This document shows positions 18,901-31,795 of a stretch of 42,479 bases of DNA, one piece after another (the first letter of the stretch is position 1; each line of letters starts with the position of its first letter). The position numbers were made by a program, and so were the translations under genes. Source of the DNA: Fonsecaea monophora. Its lineage: Eukaryota; Ascomycota; Eurotiomycetes; Chaetothyriales; Herpotrichiellaceae. The notes beneath the pieces are model-generated. The model searched no databases and was not told where the DNA came from. It was given only the letters and a program-made list of their open reading frames with translations. The stretch is from NCBI RefSeq assembly GCF_001642475.1, contig NW_019174108.1, positions 1 to 42,479 on the forward strand. Reading direction: 5' to 3'.

Positions 18901-21900
18901 CCCCGATGCCGAGATCCTTCCCCTCCGAGAAAGACATCGAGGAGTTGATCTCAAAGAAGCTGTCCACGATCAGTGAGTTGGCAACTTTGACCTCAAAGGC
19001 TTTGAAATTGCCCTCCTCCCGTGCCGCACGAAAGCTCTGCCAGCCTTCCAGCACCAGCAGTGGCTCAAACGTCTTCTGATAGTCCTGTGCAGTTCGGAAC
19101 GTGTTTGTGACAAGGGTGTAGTCATCCGTCATAGAATTGGGAGGCGTATCGGTCTCTGCAAAGAAGTCCCAGCCAAGGATTGTGCGATGCAGCTCACTTA
19201 GGTCAGGGGCAAGTCGGGCACGAATATCCTTCTGGGTTCGTTGTTGCTTGATCTTACGCACAGGGCCAGCTGGGAGGGGCTTCCTCTGTCTAAGCTGATC
19301 ACGGACTGTAGGACCCCTCGACTGAATGCCAAACAATTCATCGTCCGAATCTGAGTCAAATTCAGACTCGCTAGACACCATGAGACTGTTTGGACCTGCC
19401 GAATGGTCTTTGCCCACGACTCCCAGCCCAGCAAGTCCTGAACCTTGTCCGCTTGTCTGAGCACCAATTCCGGTTTTGCCCTTTAGTTTGAGAGCAGCCT
19501 CCTTGTCTCGGAGTTTTCGGGCTGCTTCTTCGCGCTTCCGATTCTCAATGAAGGCCTTCGCCTCTTGCGCCTTCTTCGCCTGAATGTCGATTGTCGATGC
19601 TGGTGCAGTCTTTGGGATTGCAGGCGCCTGCTGCGAGAGCAGGGATTTGATCTTCGTCTTGTCCTTGGCTGTGACTCTTGCTTTGTGAGTATCAAGTGTT
19701 TTGCTGGCAATCTCAATGAGGTCCTCATCAGCGATGTCGTCGTCTCCGAATTCGTCAGCGCTACGATCCCTCGACTCTGGGGTAGAGATTCTTGAAGCGG
19801 CAGCTGAATCGGTCCATTTTCCCAGATTAAGCGTCGCTTGCTTCTTGATGGCCGGTCTTCCAATTTGGCGGTCAAAGTAGTCTTCCAGAGCCCGTACTAG
19901 TCGAGCTTTTTGTGAGGCTGATAGCATCGTTCTGACGGTGCTTCCTGTCGCCACATCCTCCACGTATGCAAGACCTTCACTGTTGGTCACCACAGCCCGG
20001 AGTCGCTTGAGTTGATACAGCATATTGCAAATTAATGATACTAGCGTGTCGGCCAAATACTCGTCCCTCAGTCTGAGCCATTTGCACATGGTGTCTAGAG
20101 CACTCAAGGGTGAGCCTATGTTCTTCTCGCTGGTGCTAGCCGAGTCCAAGAGCGACTTTCGAATCTCGTCAGCCTTGTCCGGCTTTGCCTTTGTCAAAAC
20201 GCTCGCGAAAAGGTCGTATTGATGGAAAAGTTCTTCAGCATATTGCATGGCATCACGGCAGACCTCTTTCATGACATCCTTGTTGTGCACTTCCAGCGAC
20301 CAGCGCTCCGTGTGGCCGTAGATTGTCTTCAGAGCGATCCATTGGTATGACCAATAGCTCTGTACAGCTTTGAGGTCGCGGCCCGACATCTGCACGCGGC
20401 GTAGGAGGCCATGCGTTGGGTTGCAGAGCACGTCGAGGATTTCCATACCAGTCTTGAGCATTCTGGGTACTGAGGCAAAGGTCTTGTAGTTGGCTACTCG
20501 CCTAAACAGCCAGCATACACCATATATGGTAGTTCCGAGAAAAGCGTTGATTAAATGGGCCAGAGCCTCCTTTCGACCTGATTCTCCGCTGATATGCTTG
20601 ACCATTGCTATTGCTGCTTCATATATCTCCTGGTGGGGAGAAAACAAAGCTGCTACCAGAGACATGCTTGTATCTTGTTGTCTGAATAGGGTGTCCAGAT
20701 GGGGTGGCTGAAATTCGGATATGCGCTCTAGTAGCTTGCTGATCATTTGGTTTACTTTTTCAAAGATAGCGTTGTACGACTTCTTTTCTTTGGCCAGGCT
20801 GTCGCCTTCTCTCACTCGGAACTGTTCCAGGCCAGGAAGAGACATGATCGCTATTAGTGCCGCAGTAGATAAAGCGCAATCATCGTCCCGCAGATTGTCA
20901 ATGACTGAGGTCCAGATCTCTGGAGTGTAGGCACTTGATTCCTGCCTCCGAGATTCATTGCGACTGAGATTCTCGAAATCGAGCTTCAGACACTTACATT
21001 CCAAGGCGATTGAATTTTTGGCGAGGTTAACAGCATCTTCTCGAGTTCGGTGCTGCAGTGATTTGGCAAGCGCCTGATCTCTGGGCCGCAGCATCCCGTC
21101 CAGACGGTGACCAACCAGATTCAGGGTATCAAGATAGACTAACCGCTCGATCGGATGCTGGCTGTCCTCGTCTTCACTGGAGAAACTCATGACTGTCTTT
21201 AACAGCACACTTACAGCCTGTTCAAAGCACGCCCTTCTTGCTGCAAGGCTGAGGGAGACATTGTCAATTCTTTCGTACAACTGATTGAGGAGTGTATGTG
21301 TAGCGGGCGGCCGGTTGGCAGGTTTGAGAGAATCGAGCAATGAACTAATCCAAGACAGGACAGTCGGAGCGGAGTCCTCGGGAGCAGCTGTAGCTTCTTG
21401 GAGATCCTTGTTGAACAAAGGACTTGCGAAGATCTGCTCAATAATTGTCTGTGAGGAGATGGAGCCCATGGCCTGCCAAAAGGCATCCGGGGCCTTGTCC
21501 AGTATCTGTTTGAGGGTCGAAAGAATGGAAGGGACAGCAGTCGTCCGCTTGACCAAGTGGTTCAACGCTGTTGTGCACAAGTTCGGTTGAAGGTCGAAGA
21601 GTTTGTAGGTAATCAACCGTTCGTCGAGCTTCTGGACAATGAGGTCCAAAGCACTCCACAGTTTCGCAACATCGTGAGGATCTGAAGCCGTCTGCAGCTT
21701 CTTCTGAAGATAGTCTTTCACTGCCCAATCCCATTCAAGGTCCGTGGGACATCGATCGAGTCGGGTCCAGATCGAACTTGCCCATACCACTCTGATTGTG
21801 TTGGAGTCAAAAAGAAATCGTGTGGCTGCTGGAAGGATATCCCGCATCTTAAGCACTTTTTTCGTCTGTATCATCCTGAAAGGCCCATCGAAATGGGTTT

Positions 21901-22514
21901 TCAATTTCTCTTCGTCATCCAGGAATGCCTGAGATACGAGCGCCTCAAACAGAGCGTGAAGGTGTTTGGGGTTCAGTACCGCAGTCCCTCTCTTTTGTTC
22001 CGGAACACTTCGCAGCGTCTGGTCAGCAGCGTCGAGTCCCTGAACAATCCGTTGGACATCCCTTCGATTGATCAGGGCGAAGAAATTGGCAACATCATCC
22101 TCCTCGTAGTCCTCCCTAAGAGCATCCAGAAAGCCGACTTTCGCAATGTAGTATTCGCGTATGCAAAGGTCACATTTTCCCAGGGCTTCCTCGAGGGTGT
22201 CCCAAATGAACCGTTGGTACTGCTCGCTTTCTTTCCCATCATAGGCGAGGAGTTGGAGTGACGAGATGAACCTCCTCCGTCGTTCCTTGGTCTCTTCAAT
22301 CCTTGCATAGCGAATCGGGTCATCCGGGTTGGGATTTTGTTCGTCGTCGTATCTGTCGGTGTCGACGTCGCTTTGCCGGGGGCAGAAGATATGGAGTCCG
22401 GGAGGCAAATTTTTGAATTCTCTATGGACAAGATGGATTCGTAAGTGCGACTGCAGTCATGAAGGGAATGCTCCGCTGGCGAACTTACTGTAAGGCTGTT
22501 ATGAACTCCGCCAT
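15908..22514 (-). CDS. SEN1: Sen1 RNA/DNA helicase with C-terminal zinc knuckles
   Basis: A superfamily-1B helicase that ends non-coding transcription and resolves R-loops in the nucleus. Exon 1 is 22489-22514 and exon 2 is 15908-22421, split by a 67-nt GTAAGT..TAG intron. Splicing gives 2179 residues beginning M-A-E-F-I-T-A-L-Q-E-F-K-N-L-P-P-G-L, with phases matching. Residues ~80-950 form the helical SEN1_N region and ~1020-1090 an acidic, disordered linker. The helicase core has Walker A G-P-P-G-S-G-K-T (~1320), motif II I-I-D-E-A-A-Q-S, G-D-P-K-Q-L-P-P, Q-Y-R-M-H-P, D-A-F-Q-G-R-E and G-L-T-R-A-K. After the helicase come a low-complexity segment, three CX2CX4HX4C zinc knuckles (about 1973-2030), and a basic, Pro-rich tail. 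Yeast Sen1 has no such knuckles, which makes this tail unusual. Confidence 0.96.
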
Positions 22515-23396
22515 GACGGCGGTGGTGGTGACCGCAGCGACAGTCGAGGGCGGGAGATGTTAACAAAACGTGGGATGCATAAGTGAGATAGTGAATCTCT
22601 CATGCTGGTAGGACGGCGGTCAGGTAGACAGATCCTCATACTAGGTGAGACATTCGACCCTCAAAGAATAATGCAAATTCCATTATCCGCAGTTGGTGGA
22701 ACTTGTTGCTTCGAGACAAGTCCATGTGAAAGGTGGTTCCGCAGTTTGTGAGAAGCCGCGGCGGGCGCGTGTTAACTTAAAAAGTCGCGTGAACTGTCAC
22801 TAACTAACTTTACCGCGCTACACTATTTAGTTACTCTTGGCGTTTAATTTAATGGCCAACATTTGGGGGCAAGCATTCACTACTTTCACTAGCGTTGAGC
22901 TAGTAGACTAAGCGGTTAGAATGGCTTGGCATGCAACTTGTACCGAGTACATCACTTAATTATATGCGTCGATTTGTATGTGTGGCAGCTGAGAGATGGA
23001 AATTCAGATAACCAGTGAATAGTAGCTAGAAGTGGCGAAACAGAAACATTCAGTCAATTAAATGTTGTCATGCTTGCTGGATATCTACAAGACAGTAGTC
23101 GATCGTGATTACCAAATGGCGGCTCTATCTAAAAATCAGTCGCTTGAGAGTCTCGCCCTGATCAGGTGCGTGGCTTGAGTGTGGCTTTTTCAAAAAGTAT
23201 ATGCAGCAAAAAAAAAAAGCCTTCGCTAAATACTTCACAATCCGATAGCCTGTCTCTTGGAATGGCCCCCCCCTCTTATAATACCATCCCCAGGTTTCCA
23301 TGTGGTCCTGCAACGCCGTGATTGTCGTAGGTATAGAATAGAAGACCGGCGTAAATTCGTGATACACGCAATGTGCTGTTGCCCCTCGCCGTGAGG
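22515..23396. other. DNF1 3' flank and SEN1 promoter
   Basis: AT-rich spacer between two same-strand genes. Nothing beyond short A/T-rich stretches and a 10-nt A-run near 23208 is evident. Confidence 0.7.
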
Positions 23397-26300
23397 TCAC
23401 TGCACGTTCTCCTCAGGGATTATTCGAGTATTGACCTCACTAAGACCAGGTTGGGAATACTGAGATTCCATTCTTGACAACATGGCGGCGCTGGTGAAAT
23501 CGCGACTCCCTTCGAAACTCGGTCTCAGCTTGTCGAAAGACTGGCGTTGCCTCTCAAATGACGAGCGAGCACGTTCCACCGAAGGTCTTCTCCGCCGCAA
23601 CTTCTCGGGGGTAGACGAGTCTCCAGGATATCCCGTGATGTCGAAGGACGGCTGTGTTCTATCCGTGCCGTCACTGCCTGTTTGGCTGTGAGGGTGACGG
23701 GTAGGTGCCTCCGAGGGCGGATAGATCGGTCGCTGCGATTCCGCCATGCTTCCATATCGTGCATGATGAGCCTGCTGCTGCCCGCTCGGCTCCACATGAA
23801 CTTCTTCGGGCTGTTCCGATGATGTGCCTGAAACGTCGACGATTTTGGGAGGAACATAAGCCTCATAATCGTCCAAGTATTTGAATTTACCTTGTCGAAC
23901 CTGTTCCCGAATAATGTCAATGTCGTAGGGTAGGTAGTTCTTCTGGAAGTATTTCACGCAGAAGCGAGGCAGCAGACATATCACGAATGTCAGCAATGTT
24001 AACGCCCAGAACGTTAATTGCCCATAGACCTCAGCCCCAGCTTTGTAGAACTGGAAGGATGCTTCGAAAGAAGAGTAGATACCCGTCCAGGCAAAGATCA
24101 AGAGACTGCTGAGGACAGTGATCAGCACCATGAGCCAGTCCCATTTGTACGTGTTGAGAAGGATGTAGGAATTGATGACAACGATAGTCACACAGGCAAC
24201 GTAGACACCCATGCGGCTTCGATCGGCAATACCTCGTCCGTTCTCAGTCTCGAAAGTCGCGGGTTGGAAAAGGAGATAGGCCATAAAGAAGCAAATGGCA
24301 GATTGATACAGGCCGTCAACCATGTATAACCTAGCTCTCGTCAGATGAAATGATCCAACAAACGGTCAATTTCCTTACCAGAACTTCACTTGCGTCCATT
24401 CCTTTCGCTCCATCCCGCGTCGGTACAACTGGGGAACTGCAAGAGACACCTTGTCGCTGACATCTTGATCCAGACAACCAAGCAGCCCGACGGGCAAGGA
24501 TGTGAAGACCAAGTTTACGAGTAGGATGTAGGTATAGTCAAAGAGGTAGGTGATGTCAAAGTTGTTGTATATCTGGTACCAGAACAGTGCAACAGTCCAG
24601 ACCAGATTCTAAAGACACAGTCAGTCAAGCTCAAGGATACTTTTGAATTTGTACAAACCTTGTAGAAGAAATTAGCAATACTCTCGGCAAGACGGCGGTA
24701 GGACCATCGACCGTGGACGAGAACCAAACGCTGCAGAAAGCGAAATTGACCAATGGCATAATCGGACGACATAACGGCCTGCCGCCCTTCTTCACCAGCA
24801 ATGCCGACACCAACGTCAGCTTCCTGAATCATGGCAACATCATTGGCACCATCGCCGATGGATAAAGCCATGACATCCAGACCGCTTTTGACAAGCTGAA
24901 CCACAGCGGCTTTTTGTGCAGGGCTAACCCGGCAACAAAGAACAGACTTGCACTGTTTGCACAACAACAGGAACCGCTGTCTCAGTTCATCTCGCAAGAC
25001 CAACTTGAGCGATTCTCCATCAATGACTAAAGCATGAGTCGGAGGCGGAGGTTCGTGGATGTGCCTAGCGGCTGCAAGTTCTCCGTCTGACCCAGTCAAC
25101 CCAAAGGTCTGGAGATGCTGATCGAGCAGCTTCGCAGCTTCATCAACGCTGGCCTCGGGAATATCGAACAGGATCAAATCCATCTCGTTGGAGAGCAAAT
25201 TACAAGAAAATCCAATGTTGATGGCCGTCTCAACCTTGTCCCCGGTGAGGACCCAGAGCTTGATGCCGGCTTGGCCAAGAAGGGCAATCGTGTCGGGGAC
25301 ACCGTCTTGCAGACGATCTTCGATAGCAGTGCCTCCAAGAAGTGTAAGTTCTCTTTCAATTCTGTCGGCAACCTCCTCGAGGCGGTCCTCTCGGTCGGTC
25401 AAAGCTTGGGCGGCAAAGTCGTGATCTTTGTTCCATTCTTGGTAGAATTCTTCGTCGAGATCTCGCTCGGCCACACAGAGCGTCCTGAGCCCTTCACGGG
25501 CAAACATCTCTAGGTTCTCAGCCGTGGCTTTCCGGAGTTCTTGCTGCTGACCGCGAGCAAGCCGCGAATAAATCATGCTGTCAGCACCCTTACAGAACAG
25601 CTTGATCTTGCCATCAGGCATGCGCACAATGGCACTCATTCGCTTTCGCGTCGAGTTGAACTCCAGAGTATTCAGGATGCGGTAGGTTCGATCTTCGCCA
25701 AGTACATTAACGTGAAGGTCATCGTTGGTGCGACCTAAGACGGTGAACCCCACGTCACGCGCCGTGGCAACGAGGGCAGCTTCATCGGGTGACTGAGCCT
25801 TGAATTCGATCTTTGGTGGATCACCCGGGGTGGTTTCCGTGATGACCGTGTGACAAAGTGCCAAAGCAAGCATAAAACGTTCTGTCGCCGCTTGCTGTGC
25901 TTCGCCCGACTGCCCATTCAGATCAGCTACAAAGGTTGGAGAGATGAAAGTGAGCTCATCGTCGTGAAGATAAGGATTGTCGTAGGTCTTGCGGAGCAAC
26001 TTCAACATCTCCACGCGTGCGTCTGCAATCTCTTGACGCACTCGGGCGGCCTCAGCCTCGACATCAATCCCTTGTCTTCTTCGCATCCCTGCTTCAGCTT
26101 CGGTGTACGCCTCGCCGTATGGAACTCCGTTGATGGTGCACTTTTTGAATTCCATAACATTCTGAGTCAAGGTTCCAGTCTTGTCCGAGAAGATGTACTC
26201 AATTTGTCCCAAATCATCCGAGATGTTCCAACTCTTGGGGGTACAGGGGTAATCAAGCCTTTCGTAATACATATGGATATCGGACCAAATGAAGAAGGCT

Positions 26301-28175
26301 TGAATGGATCTGACAATCTCCAAGGTGATGTACAAGGAAATTGGCACCAAGTTTTGGAACAAAATCAAGGCGGCCCAGAAAGTGATGAAGCCGTCGGTCG
26401 GGGGATTGCCGCCAATTGAGCCAAACTCGAAGAAGTTCAGCGAGTTGTCGTTTCCGGCCCAGGTGACGCCTTGCACGATACCAGCAACCAAGCACATGAA
26501 GAACAGGATGATAAAGTTGTAGATGACGTTCCAGTTCAGCTCCCTAGCTATCCGTGCACGTTTGCTGGGTGTGATGCCCGAATTTAGCATGATTTTTGTC
26601 TCACCCCCAGTGAACACAACCACCCCGAGAATCCATTCGGTATTTTTCAAGCTGCAGCCACGTAGGAGCATGTTGTTGATGGTGATAGGTTCTGCCATGT
26701 CATGAGTTGGTGCGTCAGGGTTCTTGGGGTCCTGTTGTTGCCAACGGGCCACTCCACTGTAAGAATACAAGTTCGGGCTAGGCCCTTCACTATCGATCAT
26801 GAACTCGGCGAATTCACAGTCTTTGGCATGCTTGACTCTGCGTCCGGCCTGAAGGGCATGCCGAACCTTCAAATTTGTCTCGCCATCCAAGTTCTTCGTT
26901 TCAATATAGCAAGCACCGTCCGGATCAGATGTAGAGAGGACAACGATGTCGGCTGGGATTGGCTCGTCATTGTAGATACGGACAAAATCTCCAACCTTGA
27001 CATTTTTCCAGTAGTCTTTCTTGAATCGGGCAGTATCAGGGACTTCCTTGTGAGGGTTGATCAAGCTGCCGTAGTCCTTCTTAGGGGGGGCAACGCTCTT
27101 CCTTTTCGAGGAATTCTGGGTTCGGAGCATTGAGGGGGCGTTGTCTCCGGCAGCGCGAGCTTCGTCCGCCGTTTCGTAGGAGAATGCGCTACTCGGAGGT
27201 CCGCCGTTGACATCTGGAGAGAGGCTTGATCGATAGCCCGGGGAAGGCACAGGAGTCATTGCAATATCTTCGCCGGTCTGACTCTGGGAGGAATGGAAGG
27301 ATTCACGCTCTTCCGAATAGATCGAGCTTCGAATAGTGTGTCTCGTGGCGATCGAATTATTTCTCTGCAAACCAGGGTGATCGGTGACTGCATCTTTTTC
27401 AGATGGTTTAGGATGACCTTTCCTCAAGCTCTTTATCCAGCGATATGTCGAGATAACCGATCTCGTGCAGGTCTTCTTCACGCGCCTCCAGAGGGAGATA
27501 TCGTCATCCGAAGAGTTGACATTGTTCCAATCTACCAGTCGATAAACGGGTGAGTTGTTGAGTTCGGTGTCCAGCACCGTCCTGCGCCAATCCTCCACTG
27601 CGTCTTTGATTGCGGTCACCGTCAGGATGAATATCAGGGGGACGGAACCGAGACCAGGATTCGAGGCTCCGAAAATGGAGAATATCTGACATTGTTAGAC
27701 ATTTTAACCGTGTAAAATGATTCCCACAACAGCTTACACTGAGGATAACAGTAAAGAAAAAGTATATATTAGCGATATTGTGGAATTGAAACCACAAGTT
27801 TTTGGGCACGAAGCTCAGGGGGGTATATTTTGCCGTCCTAATCTTATTCCGCGAGTACTGGGCTATGATATGGCCATCTTCTGTTTTCGCTTCGGGAGGG
27901 AGAGGTAAGTTGACGTAGATCTGGCGCCCGTGCCCGTGCGACTCCTCCTGTATTTGCTGCTCGCCGAGGGGACTCTCGTCCGTGACCAGACCTGAATTCT
28001 TGGGGCCGTCCGGCTTTTCTTCGTAAGTCGACACGGTCACTTTGGGCACTCTTTGAAGCAGGGATAGTCTTTTCTTCGCTCCGCTTTGGCCAGGCTTTCG
28101 GGTTGTAGCCCAACGCATTCTCTTGACCGGTTTCGAGACGCTGGTCTCGCCGCTGGTAAAGTGTATTCTAGCCAT
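23397..28175 (-). CDS. DNF1: P4-ATPase phospholipid flippase, DNF1 class
   Basis: Flips aminophospholipids or phosphatidylcholine to the cytosolic leaflet of plasma or Golgi membranes. I model four exons: 27738-28175, 24659-27685, 24379-24608 and 23397-24330. The introns are 52, 50 and 48 nt, and all phases close to give 1542 residues. The start is the first ATG (context ATCATGG). Hallmarks: F-F-T-V-I-L-S at TM1, the P4 actuator motif D-G-E-T-N-L-K, TM4 P-I-S-L-Y, the phosphorylated Asp647 in S-D-K-T-G-T-L-T-Q, and G-D-G-A-N-D-V-A-M. An Arg/Glu-rich insertion after the P-site (about 680-720) and the overall length favour DNF1/DNF2 over DRS2. The final ~150 residues are disordered and Ser/Arg-rich (R-R-P-S-V-E-R-A-R-S-S-F-E-R repeats), suggesting kinase regulation. 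The partner Cdc50/Lem3 subunit is not in this window. Confidence 0.95.
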
Positions 28176-28822
28176 GATGCGAATTCAAGCGGAGGTGTTG
28201 TAGAGATCCAGCAAAGGGGGGAAACCGTCACCCCGAAGGCGCGGGGTGTGGCTCTTCTGTTATCGAGAACCAACCAAACAGAAACTTTTGCCAAAACCGC
28301 AATCCCAGGTATTTTCCGCCGTTCTGGGACGTTTGAGGAAACTCGTGGAGACGAACCGGGTCGATGGTCGACTTCCCGCGTTTTGAGGCTGGGGAGGAGG
28401 GAGATTCGGAAGAGTCGGCTCACGTCAGCAGCCGGAGAAAACGCGCATCGTTGAGGAAGGAAAAGGAGAGTCGGTGGCAGCTACACTGTTGCGCACAAAA
28501 GGTCGAAGGTATAGAGGGAAGAAGATAGGTGGTTGACAAAGGGACGGCGAGAGAGAAGGAGTCGGGCGTGAGCTTGAAGATGCGATGTACACTTGGATCT
28601 AAGAGGTATGGGGGCGGTTGGAGTATAATCCTCGGAGGGTTTTTTTGCTTGATAGACCGAAAACTGCACTCCGTACTCGGTAACGTGGTGTTCGCCCCGG
28701 GGCTCCGCTGTCGCTTTTGCGAGGACTGCGTGAGATGACTGGCTGTGCAACGCAGAAATGGCGACCAGGCACAGAATAGGCTGGTAAGAGAAATGAGGGT
28801 ATTCGAGATTGGGCAGGACGCA

Positions 28823-28871
28823 ATGCCAGATGCCAGTAATGCTAGTAATGCCAGTAATGCCAATAATGCCA
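28823..28871. repeat. 9-bp CCAGTAATG tandem repeat
   Basis: About five copies with a 9-nt period, some drifted (GCTAGTAATG, GCCAATAATG). Located about 650 bp upstream of the DNF1 start. Confidence 0.88.
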
Positions 28872-30981
28872 ACGCGCACACGTCCCTGCACGCCTCTCAA
28901 GCCCCAGGGGCCGAAGCGTGTGAAGCGTGTTGGTTTCAGGTGGTGGGTGCTCAGGTTCCTAAACTCCGGCTTGTACCGAGCACGGACGAACAAGACAGTT
29001 TGCCTAAGATTTTATGCCCAGAAGACAGCGAGCATGGGAGGGAAAAAAGGGGGGAAAAGGGGGGGAAGAGACGTTCCTGTCTGCTTCTTTTCTTTCCACT
29101 ACTGCAAGCATTTCAACTCGATAGATACTACCACTACATGACCGAGCATTCGTCCAATGATGGCATCAATTCGACACTATTGTGCACACCCGCATTGTTC
29201 ACTCATCGACTTCCTTGTGCCTCTTTACCCTTTGGTCTTTGGCTGGTGCGCCCAAGCTCCCGAGCCCTGCCGTCGACGAATCAATGACTAGTAACAGCCA
29301 TTGCCCAGTGCTACGATTCTCCCTTCGGGGCCACCTCTAACCCTTGTGGGCGACTGGCCTTGCCTCTCTCCGTTGTTTGTGCCGCTCGACGCTGACCAAG
29401 CATGCTCGATATCTCCACGAGATCTGACGTTGGGCTGGGCCAGACAGACACACGGCTTACCCCTCGAACCGCTCTCTCCACGTACTCGTTACAGCCGGTC
29501 ACGTTGAGGCGCAAGAGGTGGATATGATGGGTTGAAGATCGTAACAAGACCTCAAATTACTTGGGACTTTATTTGAAACACGATTAGAAGTGTCTTGTCT
29601 CCGATAGAACCACTCCGCTCCGGAGTCCGGACTGGGGGGGTTCATCTGGTGATTTTCTTCTAGAACATTAGAGAGCAAAATTTGAGCAGAAGATTCACGG
29701 GGGTTGTCACTTTTATCCTTTAGGCAAGTCATCGATCAGGCTGAGTCAACAGATGCACAAAACTGCGGCTGCGGTAATCCGCATTTGCCCAAGCCACCTT
29801 GAGAAACTGAAGAACTCACACTCATCGATGACAAAACTTTCCCCTCATCTGCCTGTGGACAATCTGCTACCAGAAGGGACGCCTGAAATGTAACACTGCC
29901 CGGCTCCTATTACTCGCACGCATCTCCATCTCCGGAACACCGGGCCTCCTTAGTTACTCCCAAGATCATGTCTGTGCACTGTTTCAGCTTGCCTCCGACT
30001 TTGTTCCCGTCTCTCGCATTTATTCAGCATAGCTTATGGTTCCTCTCCCAAAATTGTCACAAGTCTCTTGCAAGTAACGGACAGTATGTGAACAACAGTA
30101 CCTGGAGAAGGACGAGCATTGACGCAGACCTTGCTGTATCGATAGGAGAGCAAGAAGAGGTTATCGTAGGCAGCGGGAACTTGTCAGAGACTAGTAGCTT
30201 TGCACGCAACCTTGAGCGTCGTCACTCTGGTGAGGACTAGAACACCGGTGGTCCACGACAGTTTCGGTCACCAATGTAATGGTCCGTTGAGCTGGTCATT
30301 CTCACACGCAGACGAAGTTAGCATATCGTCACCAGAAGTCAGATCGAGAGAGCCCCTCAGCGCTCCCTTGTGCGCCAATATACGTAGTACCCCATAGCCA
30401 CCAGACCCCCCCTTTCGATGAATCATTAAGCAAGCTTCAGGATTCTGTATAAGCTAATTCGAGCCGACTCAAAGCAGGGTGTGTTGAATCTTGCAGTCGA
30501 CACTGTCACATAAGATGCCAATGGCTGTAGTATCCAGGTTCGGTTGCAAGTCCTTCGAGAGATGCTACTCCCACCATGCGCAATAGGTCCGTAGGCCGGG
30601 TCGGCGCCGAAGTGAGCCGAGAGGGCATGTCCTGATCTGAAGCATTCAGACTTATAGTTGTGTGCGTTTAGGAGAGTCCCCACGGGTATGGACAGTAACT
30701 GTGTAAGACTCGGTGCCGAGAAACGTGACGCTCAAGACGCCAAGCGAGATATAAGGGAGCTATGGACGAGGTCCCGTGTGAGAGGAATTCGACCTTATTC
30801 AGGATGGCGAAATAACAATTTCTAAACCCAGATTTTTAAGCAGCAAAGGCTCAAGGTGATCTGCAGGAGATGGGGTTAGGCACGGCACACGCTTAGGTTA
30901 GCTTTGCTTGTGGAGGATCAAATAGCAAGGAGTACCGAGTACGAAGAGGAGATAACGGACAAAAGAGTAGCTCACGAGTTG

Positions 30982-30999
30982 CTTGGTACTTGTACCAAG
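30982..30999. repeat. 8-bp inverted repeat (CTTGGTAC-tt-GTACCAAG)
   Basis: Perfect dyad with a 2-nt spacer, followed at once by further GTAC-containing sequence. It could be a binding site or a small cruciform; the function is unknown. Confidence 0.85.
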
Positions 31000-31502
31000 T
31001 ACACATGTACCCAGGCAACCAGGCCCAGGGGATCTGCGCCACGGGGTTGGATTTTCAGGACACGCACCAGCAGATCCTGCTTTTCTGCACCGAGTCGCTG
31101 ACGGCATGTTCAAGGAAGATTCCCTGTCGTTTTAGATTACCATTTTCGCTTTTTCTGGAGCCCACCAGCCACAGGCAACCTTCCCGGGTTTCCCGGATAA
31201 GGGGATATCTCGCTTGCCGATAACCCTTGACGCGAACACGCTGCTAGGTGTTAGGGGAACGTTGGACAGAACAACAGCCGTAACTGCAATAAGCCAGTGC
31301 TGGTCACTCCCACGAGGCCCCCATTGTTGAGACGACAGAAGAAGCCAACCCCCCCGGTCACCACGTCACCGATATCAATGCAGCCAAACTGGTAGGACGC
31401 GGTTAATGTGTGAGAGGTCCAGAAAGCGAGGTGGAAGAAAGCGATCAGTCGCCAGATGGGCTTTTACAGAGCACTGCTGTTGCGGTAAATGGCACAAAGA
31501 GG

Positions 31503-31795
31503 TATAAAAGATGCCCTAGTACTCGGTCGTGTCAGTCCTCTGCATATGTCTGTGCTATCATCACAGTTTGACATGGCGTCGGACCTTTGGAAGCTCCGAG
31601 CCTGAAGTTGACTGTGCCATGGTTGTCAAAGCTCCACCGCCACGCATCAATATCAGGTACGAACCAGTCTTCTTTCGGAGACGCTCCTCGATCTCCACTG
31701 GTGCCACTGGCCTGAAGATGACGCCAATCCCTCGGTGGCGCTTTGAATCGCTAGCTGCATCCATAGCAGTACGTAACTGTGCCTTTCTTAGCTGA
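31503..31795 (+). other. Small ORF (58 aa) with TATA-like box, uncertain
   Basis: TATAAAA at 31503-31509 is followed by an open frame from the ATG at 31619 to 31795 (58 residues, basic, Arg/Pro/Ser-rich; an in-frame ATG lies at 31529). I recognise no family. It may simply be a chance frame; listed because it is the only promoter-plus-ORF arrangement in this gene-poor stretch. Confidence 0.15.

Noticed and set aside
23397..28175. Assignment of the P4-ATPase to DRS2 instead of DNF1
   Set aside because: The length and the Arg/Glu-rich insertion after the phosphorylation site fit the DNF1/2 class better, though only a tree would settle it.
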